64,000 bases of DNA, from contig JBEVJK010000107.1 of NCBI GenBank assembly GCA_040510195.1, positions 1 to 64,000 of the forward strand, read 5' to 3'. The DNA comes from JBEVJK01 sp040510195. GTDB lineage: Bacteria; Pseudomonadota; Alphaproteobacteria; Rhizobiales; Rhizobiaceae. Under the pieces are notes generated by a model. That model ran no database searches and was not told where the DNA came from. It saw nothing but the letters and a program-made list of their open reading frames with translations. This document shows, in pieces, positions 42,740 to 50,667 of the stretch. The position numbers and the translations under genes are program-made. Within the stretch, counting starts at the first letter, position 1. Every line of letters starts with the position of its first letter.

Positions 42740-43390
42740 ATGACCGAAAGCCCTTCACGCAGCCAAACCAGTGCCTCGGAAGTCCGGGGCATCGACATGA
42801 AGCTCGAAGCCGTCGTCATCCCGGTCTCGGACGTCGAGCGGGCCAAGAGCTTCTACACCAAGCTCGGCTGGCGGCTCGACGCCGACTTCGTGGTGAGCAA
42901 AGATTTTCGGGCCATCCAGTTCACTCCACCGGGTTCGCCCTGCTCGGTCCATTTCGGCAAGGGGATCACCAAGGCGGCGCCCGGCTCGGCGTCCGGACTC
43001 TTTCTCATCGTCTCCGATCTCGAGGCGGCGCGCGCCGAGCTGGTCGCCCGAGGCGTCGAGGCGGGCGAAGTGTTCCACCAATGGGTCGGGGAGGAGCCCA
43101 AGAGCGGCGTCGATCCGCAGCGGCGGAGCTATGCATCCTATGCCACGTTCAGCGATCCGGACGGCAACAGCTGGCTGCTGCAGGAGGTGACGGCGCGCCT
43201 GCCGGGGCGGGTGGACACTGACGAGACGACCTTCACATCGGCAAGGGACCTCGCCGCCGCCCTTCGACGTGCAGGAGCTGCGCATGGCGAGCACGAGAAG
43301 CGGACCGGCGGTCAATACGACACCAACTGGCCGGACTGGTACGCCGAATACATGGTCGCAGAGCACGGCGGGAAACCGCTGCCTAGCTGA
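42740..43390 (+). CDS. VOC-family (glyoxalase-like) protein
   Basis: A 216-residue protein with a full VOC domain at about residues 20-155 (MKLEAVVIPVSDVERAKSFY, TKLGW; later ATFSDPDGNSWLLQEV). A 60-residue C-terminal extension has NWPDWYAEYMVAEHGGKPLP, a motif often found after VOC or cupin domains in proteins of this family. Metal ligands are not obviously conserved, so a dioxygenase, isomerase or binding role remains open. GGGAGAA precedes the ATG. A perfect seven-base hairpin (AGCCGCC/GGCGGCT, 43395-43413) lies just past the stop, but without a U tract. Confidence 0.8.
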   Translation: MTESPSRSQTSASEVRGIDMKLEAVVIPVSDVERAKSFYTKLGWRLDADFVVSKDFRAIQFTPPGSPCSVHFGKGITKAAPGSASGLFLIVSDLEAARAELVARGVEAGEVFHQWVGEEPKSGVDPQRRSYASYATFSDPDGNSWLLQEVTARLPGRVDTDETTFTSARDLAAALRRAGAAHGEHEKRTGGQYDTNWPDWYAEYMVAEHGGKPLPS

Positions 43391-43529
43391 GCCGAGCCGC
43401 CGCGAGGGCGGCTGGCGGTGGTCGCCGTTCGACCCCCCGCCCAGCGCTGGCCGCTGGCGTCTCCCCGGCGGACGGGCTACAGAATGAGCGGTTCGTTCAT
43501 CGGTCGGCTGCTGCCCAAGAGGGTGTCGA

Positions 43530-45299
43530 ATGGCTGAAAGCCGCGCACAGCGCCGTCTGGCGGCCATTCTGGCTGCCGATGTCGTTGGTTATTCCCGGCT
43601 GATGGAGTCCGACGAGACGGGTACGCTCGAGCGCCTGAAGGCGCTGCGGCGAGACATCATCGACCCTTCGATCGCCGCGCATTCCGGCCGTATGGTCAAG
43701 CTGATGGGGGATGGCGCGCTCGTCGAGTTCGCCAGCGCCATCGACGCGGTGACCTGCGCCGTCGAAATCCAGAAGATGGTCGGCGAGCGCAATGCCGCGG
43801 CGCCGGAAGGCCAGTCGATCCGGTTTCGCATCGGCATCAATGTCGGCGACATTATCGTCGAGGGCGAGGACATCTACGGCGACGGGGTCAACATCGCGTC
43901 GCGGCTGGAAGGGATGGCAGAGCCCGGCGGAATCTTCATCTCCCGGACGGCAGCCGATCAGGTCCGCGACAAGGTGCCGATCCGGATCGAGGATCGCGGC
44001 GACGTGGCCCTGAAGAACATCGTGCGCCCCATCCAGGTGTTCTGCGTCGTCCCCGAAGGCGTCGGCCTTCTGGGGCCGGCCGCCTCGCCGCAGCCTTCCG
44101 CCGGCGCGACGCCCAAGGGGCTGTCCATCGCGGTGCTGCCCTTCGCCAATATGAGCGGCGACGCCGAGCAGGAGTACTTCGCAGACGGGATCTCCGAGGA
44201 CATCATCACGGCTCTTTCGAAACTCTCGCAGCTCTTCGTGATCGCCCGCAATTCCTCGTTCGCCTTCAAGGGCAAGAACGTCAACGTTCAGGAGGTGAGC
44301 AAGAGCCTCGGCGTGCGCTACGTCCTGGAAGGCAGCGTGCGAAAGTCCGGCAACCGCGTCCGCATCACCGCCCAGCTGATCGACGCCAGCACCGGCGGGC
44401 ACCTTTGGGCAGAGCGTTTCGATCGCGAGCTCACCGACATCTTCGCTGTCCAGGACGACGTCACGCAGCACATCGTCGGCGCGCTGGCGCTCAACCTGAC
44501 GGAGAAAGACCAACAGCGACTGGCGAGCGAGCACACCGACAATCTCGAGGCCCATGACTGCTTTCTGCGCGGCCGGGACCAGATCTGGTTGTTCCGAAAG
44601 GAAACGAACGTTGAGGCGCAACAGCTGCTGAAACGGGCCATCGACCTCGATCCGGGCTTCGTTCCGCCCTATGCGTTCCTGGCCTTCTCGCATGGGATGG
44701 ACTATGTGAACGCTTGGGTCCCCTCGGCCTCGCAGCCGCTGGTGCAGGCGGAGCAGCATGCGAGGAAGGCGGTCGCGCTTGCCGAGCGCTATCCCTACGG
44801 ACACTGGGTGCTGGGGATTGCGCTCCTCTACCTGCGGCGGCATGAGGCAGCCATCCGCGAGGCGGAACGCACGATCGCGCTCTCGCCCAACCTTGCGGAG
44901 GGCCACGAAAGCCTGGGCAACCAGCTGCTCTATTCAGGCAAGCCCGAGGAGGCGCTGGCCTGCTTCGACCGGGCGATGGCACTCAACCCCTACCATCCGG
45001 ACGTCTATCTGCATTTCCAGGCGCAGGCGCTGTTCCATCTGGGGCGGTACGAGGATGCGGTCGGCGCGCTCAGCCGACGTCTGGTCCGCAACCCGGGAAC
45101 CGACGTTTCGCGGGCTCTGCTCGCCGCATCCTACGGCCAGCTCGGCCGCATCGCGGAGGCGCGCGAGCAATGGGATGCGCTGTTCCGCATCAACCCGGAC
45201 TATTCGCTGTCGCAGCGCCGCTCGGTGCTGCCTTACAGAAACCCTGCCGACTTCGAACTCATCGTGGATGGACTGCGCCGGGTCGGCCTCGTCGAGTAG
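43530..45299 (+). CDS. Class III nucleotide cyclase fused to TolB-like and TPR regions
   Basis: A 589-residue cytoplasmic protein. A cyclase domain (about 8-170) has metal-binding Asp17 in LAADVVGYS and Asp61 in LMGDGALVEF, with GDGVNIASRLE. A TolB N-terminal-like domain (about 195-325) follows, opening LSIAVLPFANMSGDAEQEYF. The rest is tetratricopeptide repeats (about 340-589; for example AEGHESLGNQLLYSGKPEEA). This architecture is abundant in Rhizobiales. There is no membrane segment. Substrate (ATP or GTP) and signal are unknown. It is the second class III cyclase in the window. Confidence 0.88.
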   Translation: MAESRAQRRLAAILAADVVGYSRLMESDETGTLERLKALRRDIIDPSIAAHSGRMVKLMGDGALVEFASAIDAVTCAVEIQKMVGERNAAAPEGQSIRFRIGINVGDIIVEGEDIYGDGVNIASRLEGMAEPGGIFISRTAADQVRDKVPIRIEDRGDVALKNIVRPIQVFCVVPEGVGLLGPAASPQPSAGATPKGLSIAVLPFANMSGDAEQEYFADGISEDIITALSKLSQLFVIARNSSFAFKGKNVNVQEVSKSLGVRYVLEGSVRKSGNRVRITAQLIDASTGGHLWAERFDRELTDIFAVQDDVTQHIVGALALNLTEKDQQRLASEHTDNLEAHDCFLRGRDQIWLFRKETNVEAQQLLKRAIDLDPGFVPPYAFLAFSHGMDYVNAWVPSASQPLVQAEQHARKAVALAERYPYGHWVLGIALLYLRRHEAAIREAERTIALSPNLAEGHESLGNQLLYSGKPEEALACFDRAMALNPYHPDVYLHFQAQALFHLGRYEDAVGALSRRLVRNPGTDVSRALLAASYGQLGRIAEAREQWDALFRINPDYSLSQRRSVLPYRNPADFELIVDGLRRVGLVE

Positions 45300-45432
45300 G
45301 TCGCGGACCTCGTTGCAAGCTTGCGCAGGACCGATCGGCGAAGACTTGCCGGCACCAAGTGAGGTCTCGGTTGGCGACGAAGACCCGTGCAGGGGTCCGC
45401 GGGCCGACCGAATTGCGACCTAGGTCTCGGAA

Positions 45433-45699
45433 TCAGGCCAGGGAACCCTGATCCATCCGACGGGCGTTGAGGTATCGCGTCGTCACGCTGGCCCGCTCCA
45501 GGACCTCCTCGACGCTGTCCGCCTGGACCACGGCCCATACCTCCTGCGAGGATCCGGCCGCAAGCTCGCGGGACTTCGCCTCGAAGACAATCGCCTCCCA
45601 ATAGCGACCGCCGCGCGCCTCGCGATGCGGGGCCCCGACGAAGAAGTGCCGGGTCGCAGCCTTCGAAGCGCGGCTCTTCGCACAAACCATCCGTACCAT
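45433..45699 (-). CDS. Small hypothetical protein
   Basis: An 88-residue protein. Its core, RYWEAIVFEAKSRELAAGSS, followed by QEVWAVVQADSVEEVLERAS, looks like a small alpha/beta domain. I recognise no family. The start is well supported by a GGAGGAGG site eight bases before ATG 45699; an in-frame extension upstream is Arg-rich and unlikely. Convergent with the cyclase-TPR gene. Confidence 0.62.
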   Translation of the reverse strand: MVRMVCAKSRASKAATRHFFVGAPHREARGGRYWEAIVFEAKSRELAAGSSQEVWAVVQADSVEEVLERASVTTRYLNARRMDQGSLA

Positions 45700-45910
45700 T
45701 TTCGTCCTCCTCCTCGTTCGGCGAAGGGGCCCTCCGACGGATTTCGTCCCATCCTGGGCCACCTTCCCTCGCCTCCCGGATCGCGGTTCAAGAACCGTGC
45801 CAGTCCGGCCCGTTCAGCTCCCGCCGGCTCCAGGTCACCCATTTTGGTCGCTGGCCGCCGACGCCGCAGAAGCCGATACTTTGCCCGGGGCTCTCCACGG
45901 GAGCGTTTCA

Positions 45911-47206
45911 GTGCTCGCAAATCGACACGCAGGTGGCGGCCGTTTCGGCCGGCAGCTCAAACAATGGTCGGCGACACTGGTCGCCAACGCGCTGTCGACC
46001 TACGCACTCGACACGGTTTCCACCGCGGCCGGGGTGCTGCTCGCCGCCTCGGGCCTGCTCCTTGGTGTCGGCTGGGGCGCCCTCCTGGTGCTCCTCGGAG
46101 CTTCCTACGTGGTCTGGGGCTATGGTCTCTCGTCGAGCCTCGATGCGAACTGGCGGCTGCTCACCAGCACCGGCACCAGCACCAGCGCTCTTTCCAAACT
46201 TGCCTACGAGCTGACCGCGCGGAGCTCGCAAGGCACCCGCCGCTTCCTGGCCGCCAGCGGCTATGTGCTTTTCGAGCTGGTCAAGGAATCTCCCTACTAT
46301 CTCGCCGCGTTCGGGCTGGCGTTTGCCAGCGAGACGGTGACAGCAGAGCAGGCGATGATCTTTCTCGCCGGCGCCAACCTCGGGGCGGCAGCCTATGAGG
46401 GGGCGCTCGGCTGGTCGACGCGATCCATGCTGCGACGGACCCGCCCCACAGGCTACGCCTCGTTCGACCAGGGATGGTCGCCGCGCCAATATCTAGCGAG
46501 CTACTACGGCAGCGTCGAGGAGGACGAGCGCGAGACGATCGCCTTCTTCAGCGCGGCAGCGCGGCAGATGCCAGCTGACGAGCCGGCACTGGTTTTCGGC
46601 GCGGGGCCGACGCTGCATCATGTGTTCCTGATGGCCGAACGGGCGTCCGAGCTCCACATCGGCGACTATCTCAGCTCCAACCTCGATGAGATCTCCCGCT
46701 GGATCGGCCAGGAAGCCGGCGCGCACGACTGGCGGCCCTTTGTGGCCTATACACTGCAGTGCGAAGGCGCCGTCGCTCTCGGCCGCGCCGCCATTGCGGA
46801 GCGCGAAAGGCTTACCCGGCACAAGATCAGCGCCTTGATGGACGTCGACATTCGGAAGGAATGGCCGCTGGGGGCCTCGCACAGGCTCTACGGGACCGTG
46901 CTAAGCGCCTACTGCGTCGATTCCGCGACATCCGACATCGAGGTGTGGCGGCTCTATATGACGCGTGTCGCGCAGATGGTGCGGCCGGGGGGGACGCTGC
47001 TCGTCGCAGCCTTGGGCCGGACCCACCGCTATTTCGTCGGGGACAATGCTTTTCCGAGCCCCTGCCTGGACGAGGCCGATCTCCGGGCACTGCTCCTCGG
47101 CTTCTTCCGGCAGGCCGACCTCACGGTCCACGACGTGGACGTTCCGGGATGCGCCGTGCACGGGTACACGAGGATCATCCTGGCGGCCGGGCACAACCGG
47201 CTGTAG
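45911..47206 (+). CDS. Membrane domain fused to an NNMT/PNMT-type methyltransferase (GntF-like)
   Basis: A 431-residue protein in two parts. The first about 185 residues form membrane helices (TAAGVLLAASGLLLGVGWGA, YVLFELVKESPYYLAAFGLA, AMIFLAGANLGAAAYEGALG). The second, starting near residue 197, is a SAM-dependent methyltransferase of the NNMT/PNMT/TEMT superfamily. YLASYYGSVEEDERETIAFF is its typical lead-in, VFGAGPTLHHVFLMAERA holds the SAM-binding glycines, and HIGDYLSSNLDEISRWI is the acidic loop. This resembles the family of GntF, the N-methyltransferase of guanitoxin synthesis. GTG 45911 follows GGGAG at seven bases; an earlier GTG at 45797 is possible. An EamA-type transporter follows on the same strand. 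Confidence 0.7.
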   Translation: MLANRHAGGGRFGRQLKQWSATLVANALSTYALDTVSTAAGVLLAASGLLLGVGWGALLVLLGASYVVWGYGLSSSLDANWRLLTSTGTSTSALSKLAYELTARSSQGTRRFLAASGYVLFELVKESPYYLAAFGLAFASETVTAEQAMIFLAGANLGAAAYEGALGWSTRSMLRRTRPTGYASFDQGWSPRQYLASYYGSVEEDERETIAFFSAAARQMPADEPALVFGAGPTLHHVFLMAERASELHIGDYLSSNLDEISRWIGQEAGAHDWRPFVAYTLQCEGAVALGRAAIAERERLTRHKISALMDVDIRKEWPLGASHRLYGTVLSAYCVDSATSDIEVWRLYMTRVAQMVRPGGTLLVAALGRTHRYFVGDNAFPSPCLDEADLRALLLGFFRQADLTVHDVDVPGCAVHGYTRIILAAGHNRL

Positions 47207-47445
47207 CGCTGGCGAGGATCGCCGGTTGATTGGCAAGGCGGCGGTCATGGAGCGGCGGTCGGCCGGGTCCGATCGGGAATCCGGCTGGGCTGTCCCCGGT
47301 TGTTCCTGACGTTGGCGATGCGCTCCAGCGCATGGCTGCCGCGCGTCGTGCTGACGGCCGGCAAAAGCGCTGGCCCATTGGTCGCGGCTTGATTGCCGGG
47401 GCTTTCTCGGCCAAGCAGGGGGACCTTTCCTCGGCCGGCCAGCAC

Positions 47446-48333
47446 ATGCTCTTTTCCGCCCATCCGCTTCGCGGCGTCCTCTTCATGGTTCTGTCGACGG
47501 GGTTCTTCGTAATCAATGACAGCATGATGAAGCTGGCAGCAGAGGCGCTTCCTCCCTACCAGGTCCTGATGCTTCGCGGAGTCGCGGCCTTCCTGTGGGG
47601 CGCACCGCTCGTCCTTCTGGCCGGCTACGCGAGCAAGGCCCACCTCGTTTTCGAGCGGCGGGTGCTCGCCCGCAACCTCGCCGAGACCGGAGCCATCCTG
47701 TGCTATGTCGTGGCGCTCGCCAACATGCCCATCGCGGACGCGACGGCACTCGGCCAGGTCACCCCACTCCTCGTGCTCGTCGGCGCCGCCTTCCTGTTCG
47801 GCGAACGAATCTCGCGCAGTGGCATGCTGCTCATCGCATGCGGCTTCGCCGGCGCCCTGCTGGTCGCCCAGCCGACCATGCACGGCATCTCCATCTTCGC
47901 CATGTTGGCGCTGGCGAACGCTGTGCTCTGCGCGGTGCGCGACCTCGTCGGGCGGCGGGTGGGTGGCCATGTGCCGGGTCTGATCGTCGCCATGTCGGCG
48001 GTGATCGTGGTGCTGATGGGGGCTGGCGTGGCGCATCTTCTTACCGAAGAATGGACGGCGCCGGACAGACGCCAGCTGATGCTCCTCGGAAGTGCGGGCC
48101 TGTTCCTCGTCTTCGGACACTTTTTCATGTTCATGGCCTATCGTGTCGGGCCAACCAGGGTGGTGGCACCGTTCTACTACTGCTTCACGGTGTGGGCGGT
48201 GATCTCCGGCGTCGCCGTTTTCGGCGAGCTTCCGAACGCCCTTGCGCTCGTCGGAATGATGCTGGTGATCGGGAGCGGCCTCGCCATCGTGCTGATCGAC
48301 GAGCGGAAACGGCGGCTGGTGCCCGTCGCCTGA
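47446..48333 (+). CDS. EamA-family (drug/metabolite transporter) permease
   Basis: A 295-residue inner-membrane protein with ten helices from two EamA repeats. The first includes GFFVINDSMMKLAAEALPPY and QVLMLRGVAAFLW, and the second ends LALVGMMLVIGSGLAIVLID. The start at 47446 places the first helix correctly, but its ribosome site is weak; the frame is open from 47230. DMT proteins often export metabolites. The position behind a small-molecule-type methyltransferase suggests, but does not show, export of its product. Confidence 0.84.
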   Translation: MLFSAHPLRGVLFMVLSTGFFVINDSMMKLAAEALPPYQVLMLRGVAAFLWGAPLVLLAGYASKAHLVFERRVLARNLAETGAILCYVVALANMPIADATALGQVTPLLVLVGAAFLFGERISRSGMLLIACGFAGALLVAQPTMHGISIFAMLALANAVLCAVRDLVGRRVGGHVPGLIVAMSAVIVVLMGAGVAHLLTEEWTAPDRRQLMLLGSAGLFLVFGHFFMFMAYRVGPTRVVAPFYYCFTVWAVISGVAVFGELPNALALVGMMLVIGSGLAIVLIDERKRRLVPVA

Positions 48334-48787
48334 TAGCTGGATAGCTGTCTCCCGCCCCGAGGTTCGATCGGCCGTACGGCGATGGGCTGTGCCAAAAGAA
48401 GGCGCCGAGCCGCCAGCCTTCGAACGTCAATCCGCCTGGGTGCAGTCAAGGCACAGGGTTCAACGCAGGTCGACTGTCGTCCATATGGTTCTACCGGCTG
48501 TCCAGATTGGGGGCCAGCTGATAGGCTAACCTCCAACCGACGACCATCCTGTTGTCCGTGTCTCTTTCCGCCAGCTCAATTGCAACGACTATGACGCGAA
48601 TAGACTCCTTTCCGAAAAGTTCCATGGTTGGAATAGGTTATAGCCACTCTCTCACCTGGCGAAATAACACCTCGGACACAGCCGAGGGCAGGTTGACGAT
48701 AGTCCCGCGAATGATCGATAGCCGCCGCTCCCTGGGCTTGGCGGCCGCGTGCGTGACTTGATCGTCATCGGGGCGAAGGAGTTGCCC
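48334..48787. other. Intergenic region upstream of lipB
   Basis: No gene recognised. The part at about 48590-48720 is AT-rich relative to the surroundings and probably carries the lipB promoter, but I cannot fix one. A 70-codon frame at 48552 lacks a ribosome site. Confidence 0.45.
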
Positions 48788-49564
48788 GTGGTCACCCGCG
48801 ACATCCTGTTTCGACATTTCCGACCGGCTGCCGACGCGCCGCCCGTGGTCTGGGCGACGACCGACGGCCTGATGCCATATCCCGATGCGTTGACCGCGAT
48901 GGAACGCCTCGCCGAGGCGGTGCGCGCCGGTACCGCCCCGGAACTCGCCTGGCTGGTCCAGCATCCGCCGCTCTACACGGCCGGCACGAAGGCCCGGGCC
49001 GCCGACCTCCTGGACCCTGACCGATTTCCAGTGTTCGAGGCCGGACGCGGCGGCGAATACACCTATCACGGACCGGGCCAGCGGGTGGTGTACCTGATGC
49101 TCGACCTGAAGCGACGGCGCGAGGATGTTCGCGCCTTCGTCGCGGCCCTCGAGGAATGGATCATTCAGGCGCTGGCCCTTCTCAACATCGTCGGCGAACG
49201 ACGAGAGGATCGGGTGGGCGTCTGGGTCGTCCGTCGCGATCGCCCACCCCTGCCCGACGGGCGCCTTTCCGAAGACAAGATCGCGGCGATAGGCGTTCGC
49301 CTCAAGCGATGGGTCAGCTTTCATGGCGTCGCGATCAACGTCGATCCGGACCTCGGCCATTTCACCGGAATCGTCCCTTGCGGCGTCGCCCGGCACGGCG
49401 TGACCAGCCTCCTGGATTTGGGTTCGCCGGCAAGCATGGCCGACCTGGACCTCGCTTTGAAAACATCATTCGAGGACGTCTTCGGAGGCCTGGTCGAGGC
49501 GTCTCCTCGCAGCTTCGCAGATTGCAAGCATGCTGGGCAGAGCTATGGGATGCCGGCCATCTGA
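48788..49564 (+). CDS. lipB: Lipoyl(octanoyl) transferase LipB
   Basis: Transfers octanoate from acyl carrier protein to apo-enzymes such as the E2 subunits of 2-oxoacid dehydrogenases, the first step of lipoate attachment. 258 residues. Conserved segments are QHPPLYTAGTKA, RGGEYTYHGPGQRVVYLMLD, EDKIAAIGVRLKRW (catalytic Lys) and FTGIVPCGV (nucleophile Cys). GTG 48788 has AAGGAG six bases before it and is preferred over the GTG at 48749, which lacks one. The stop is four bases from the end of the convergent SOS-peptide gene. Confidence 0.93.
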   Translation: MVTRDILFRHFRPAADAPPVVWATTDGLMPYPDALTAMERLAEAVRAGTAPELAWLVQHPPLYTAGTKARAADLLDPDRFPVFEAGRGGEYTYHGPGQRVVYLMLDLKRRREDVRAFVAALEEWIIQALALLNIVGERREDRVGVWVVRRDRPPLPDGRLSEDKIAAIGVRLKRWVSFHGVAINVDPDLGHFTGIVPCGVARHGVTSLLDLGSPASMADLDLALKTSFEDVFGGLVEASPRSFADCKHAGQSYGMPAI

Positions 49565-49568
49565 ACAT

Positions 49569-49655
49569 TCAAATGGCGCCAATCCAGAGCGCCACGGACA
49601 TCAGAAAAGCGGACATGCAAACCATGGAAATCACATCCTGGAAAAGATCCGTCAT
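49569..49655 (-). CDS. 28-residue hydrophobic peptide under SOS control (SidA-like, new)
   Basis: A 28-codon gene. The peptide starts MTDLFQDVISM and continues as one hydrophobic span (about residues 8-28) ending ALWIGAI, consistent with a single inner-membrane helix and a short acidic N-terminus. GGAGG (49661-49665) sits five bases before the ATG. A TTGACA-17-TAGAAC promoter is centred about 47 bases upstream, and two overlapping exact LexA operators cover its -10. The combination of optimal promoter, operators and ribosome site makes chance unlikely. The analogue is SidA, the 29-residue LexA-controlled division inhibitor of Caulobacter; I do not claim sequence homology. It could also be a hydrophobic toxin. 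Confidence 0.78.
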   Translation of the reverse strand: MTDLFQDVISMVCMSAFLMSVALWIGAI

Positions 49656-49676
49656 AGCAGCCTCCGATGCTCGAAT

Positions 49677-49702
49677 GTTCGATTTTCGTTCTAAGTTTGT
49701 TC
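49677..49702 (-). promoter_or_regulatory. Two overlapping LexA operators
   Basis: GTTC at 49677, 49688 and 49699 are each separated by exactly seven bases, giving two overlapping GTTC-N7-GTTC boxes (49677-49691 and 49688-49702). This is the established alphaproteobacterial SOS box. They span the -10 element and start site of the 28-codon gene, so LexA bound there would block transcription. Confidence 0.8.
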
Positions 49703-49716
49703 AAATTCTTTGTCAA
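49688..49716 (-). promoter_or_regulatory. Promoter of the SOS peptide gene
   Basis: On the minus strand TTGACA (49716-49711) is a perfect -35 and TAGAAC (49693-49688) a good -10, separated by 17 bases. The expected start near 49681 leaves a leader of about 25 bases that holds the GGAGG. Confidence 0.72.
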
Positions 49717-49758
49717 GCGCGTTTCTCTAGGGCGTCCGTAATCCACCGCTAATTTAGT

Positions 49759-49773
49759 GAACGTATAGTGAAC
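49759..49773 (-). promoter_or_regulatory. Third LexA operator, upstream
   Basis: GAAC-N7-GAAC on the plus strand is GTTC-N7-GTTC read on the minus strand. It lies 104 bases upstream of the peptide ATG and about 60 bases upstream of its promoter core, in the otherwise empty stretch between this gene and lolD. It may be an auxiliary site for LexA looping or cooperative binding. Confidence 0.6.
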
Positions 49774-49950
49774 GAATGCTCTTGCTTTGTTCGGATTGTC
49801 GTGCTTTGGTGATGCAACCACGAGACGAACCGAGGCGGGGCAGCTATGGAATGGGAATTGCCGCTGGCGCAGTGTATCCGGGAAAGGAGACTGAGTGCGC
49901 TCCAGGGCCTGCCGGTCGCCACGTTCATGATGGCGCGGGCGCTGCCGCGT

Positions 49951-49968
49951 CCGGTTCGTCAAAACCGG
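49951..49968 (-). terminator. Weak hairpin after lolD
   Basis: CCGGTT (49951-49956) pairs with AACCGG (49963-49968) 12 bases past the lolD stop. No U tract follows, so it may be only a stabilising or rho-linked end. Confidence 0.3.
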
Positions 49969-49980
49969 CCCTCGTCGGCC

Positions 49981-50667
49981 TCAGAGAGGAACGATCTGGC
50001 CTTCCGCCAGAGTTACCCGCCTGTCCATGCGGGCGGCCAGCTGATGGTTGTGTGTGGCGATGAGAGCCGCCAGGCCGGATTGCCTCACCAGGGCTTCCAG
50101 CGCGTCGAACACATAGGACGCCGTCGTCGGATCGAGATTGCCGGTTGGCTCGTCGGCAAGCAGGACCAGCGGTGCGTTGGCGACCGCGCGCGCAATCGCG
50201 ACGCGCTGCTGCTCGCCCCCCGACAATTCGGCGGGACGGTGCTCGGCACGCTTGCCGATTTGCATGTAGTCGAGCAGTTCGCCAGCCCTGCGGCGCGCTT
50301 CCGCCGCGGGCAGCCCGCGGACCAGCTGTGGCATCATGATGTTCTCGACAGCCGAGAACTCGGGCAGCAAGTGATGAAATTGGTAGACGAAGCCGATGTC
50401 GTTGCGGCGGATGGCGGTTCGATCGTCATCGGAGAGACGGCCGCAGGCACGACCGGCCAGCAAGACGTCGCCGGCGTCCGGGCGCTCCAGAAGTCCCGCC
50501 GTGTGGAGCAAGGTCGACTTGCCGGCGCCCGAAGGCGCAACCAAGGCCACCATCTCGCCGGACATGAGCGAAAAGTCTGCCCCGGCCAGGATTGTCAGCC
50601 GTCGCGGACCCTGGACATAGGAGCGCTCCACCGCGCGGAGCTCCATGACGGCCGCCGCGGCGGTCAC
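49981..50667 (-). CDS. lolD: Lipoprotein-releasing ABC transporter ATPase LolD
   Basis: ATPase of the LolCDE complex that extracts outer-membrane lipoproteins from the inner membrane. 228 residues. Walker A is APSGAGKST (about 44-52), the Q-loop region is FVYQFHHLLPEFSAVENIMM (a LolD hallmark), the signature is ELSGGEQQR and Walker B is LVLLADEPTGNLD. The H-loop is ATHNHQLA. The GTG start overlaps the lolC stop (GTGA). In many Rhizobiales dnaE follows lolD; here the SOS-peptide region does. Confidence 0.94.
   Translation of the reverse strand: MTAAAAVMELRAVERSYVQGPRRLTILAGADFSLMSGEMVALVAPSGAGKSTLLHTAGLLERPDAGDVLLAGRACGRLSDDDRTAIRRNDIGFVYQFHHLLPEFSAVENIMMPQLVRGLPAAEARRRAGELLDYMQIGKRAEHRPAELSGGEQQRVAIARAVANAPLVLLADEPTGNLDPTTASYVFDALEALVRQSGLAALIATHNHQLAARMDRRVTLAEGQIVPL

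Noticed and set aside
48552..48761. 70-codon plus-strand frame upstream of lipB
   Set aside because: No ribosome site; Ser/Thr-rich and without similarity to anything I know.
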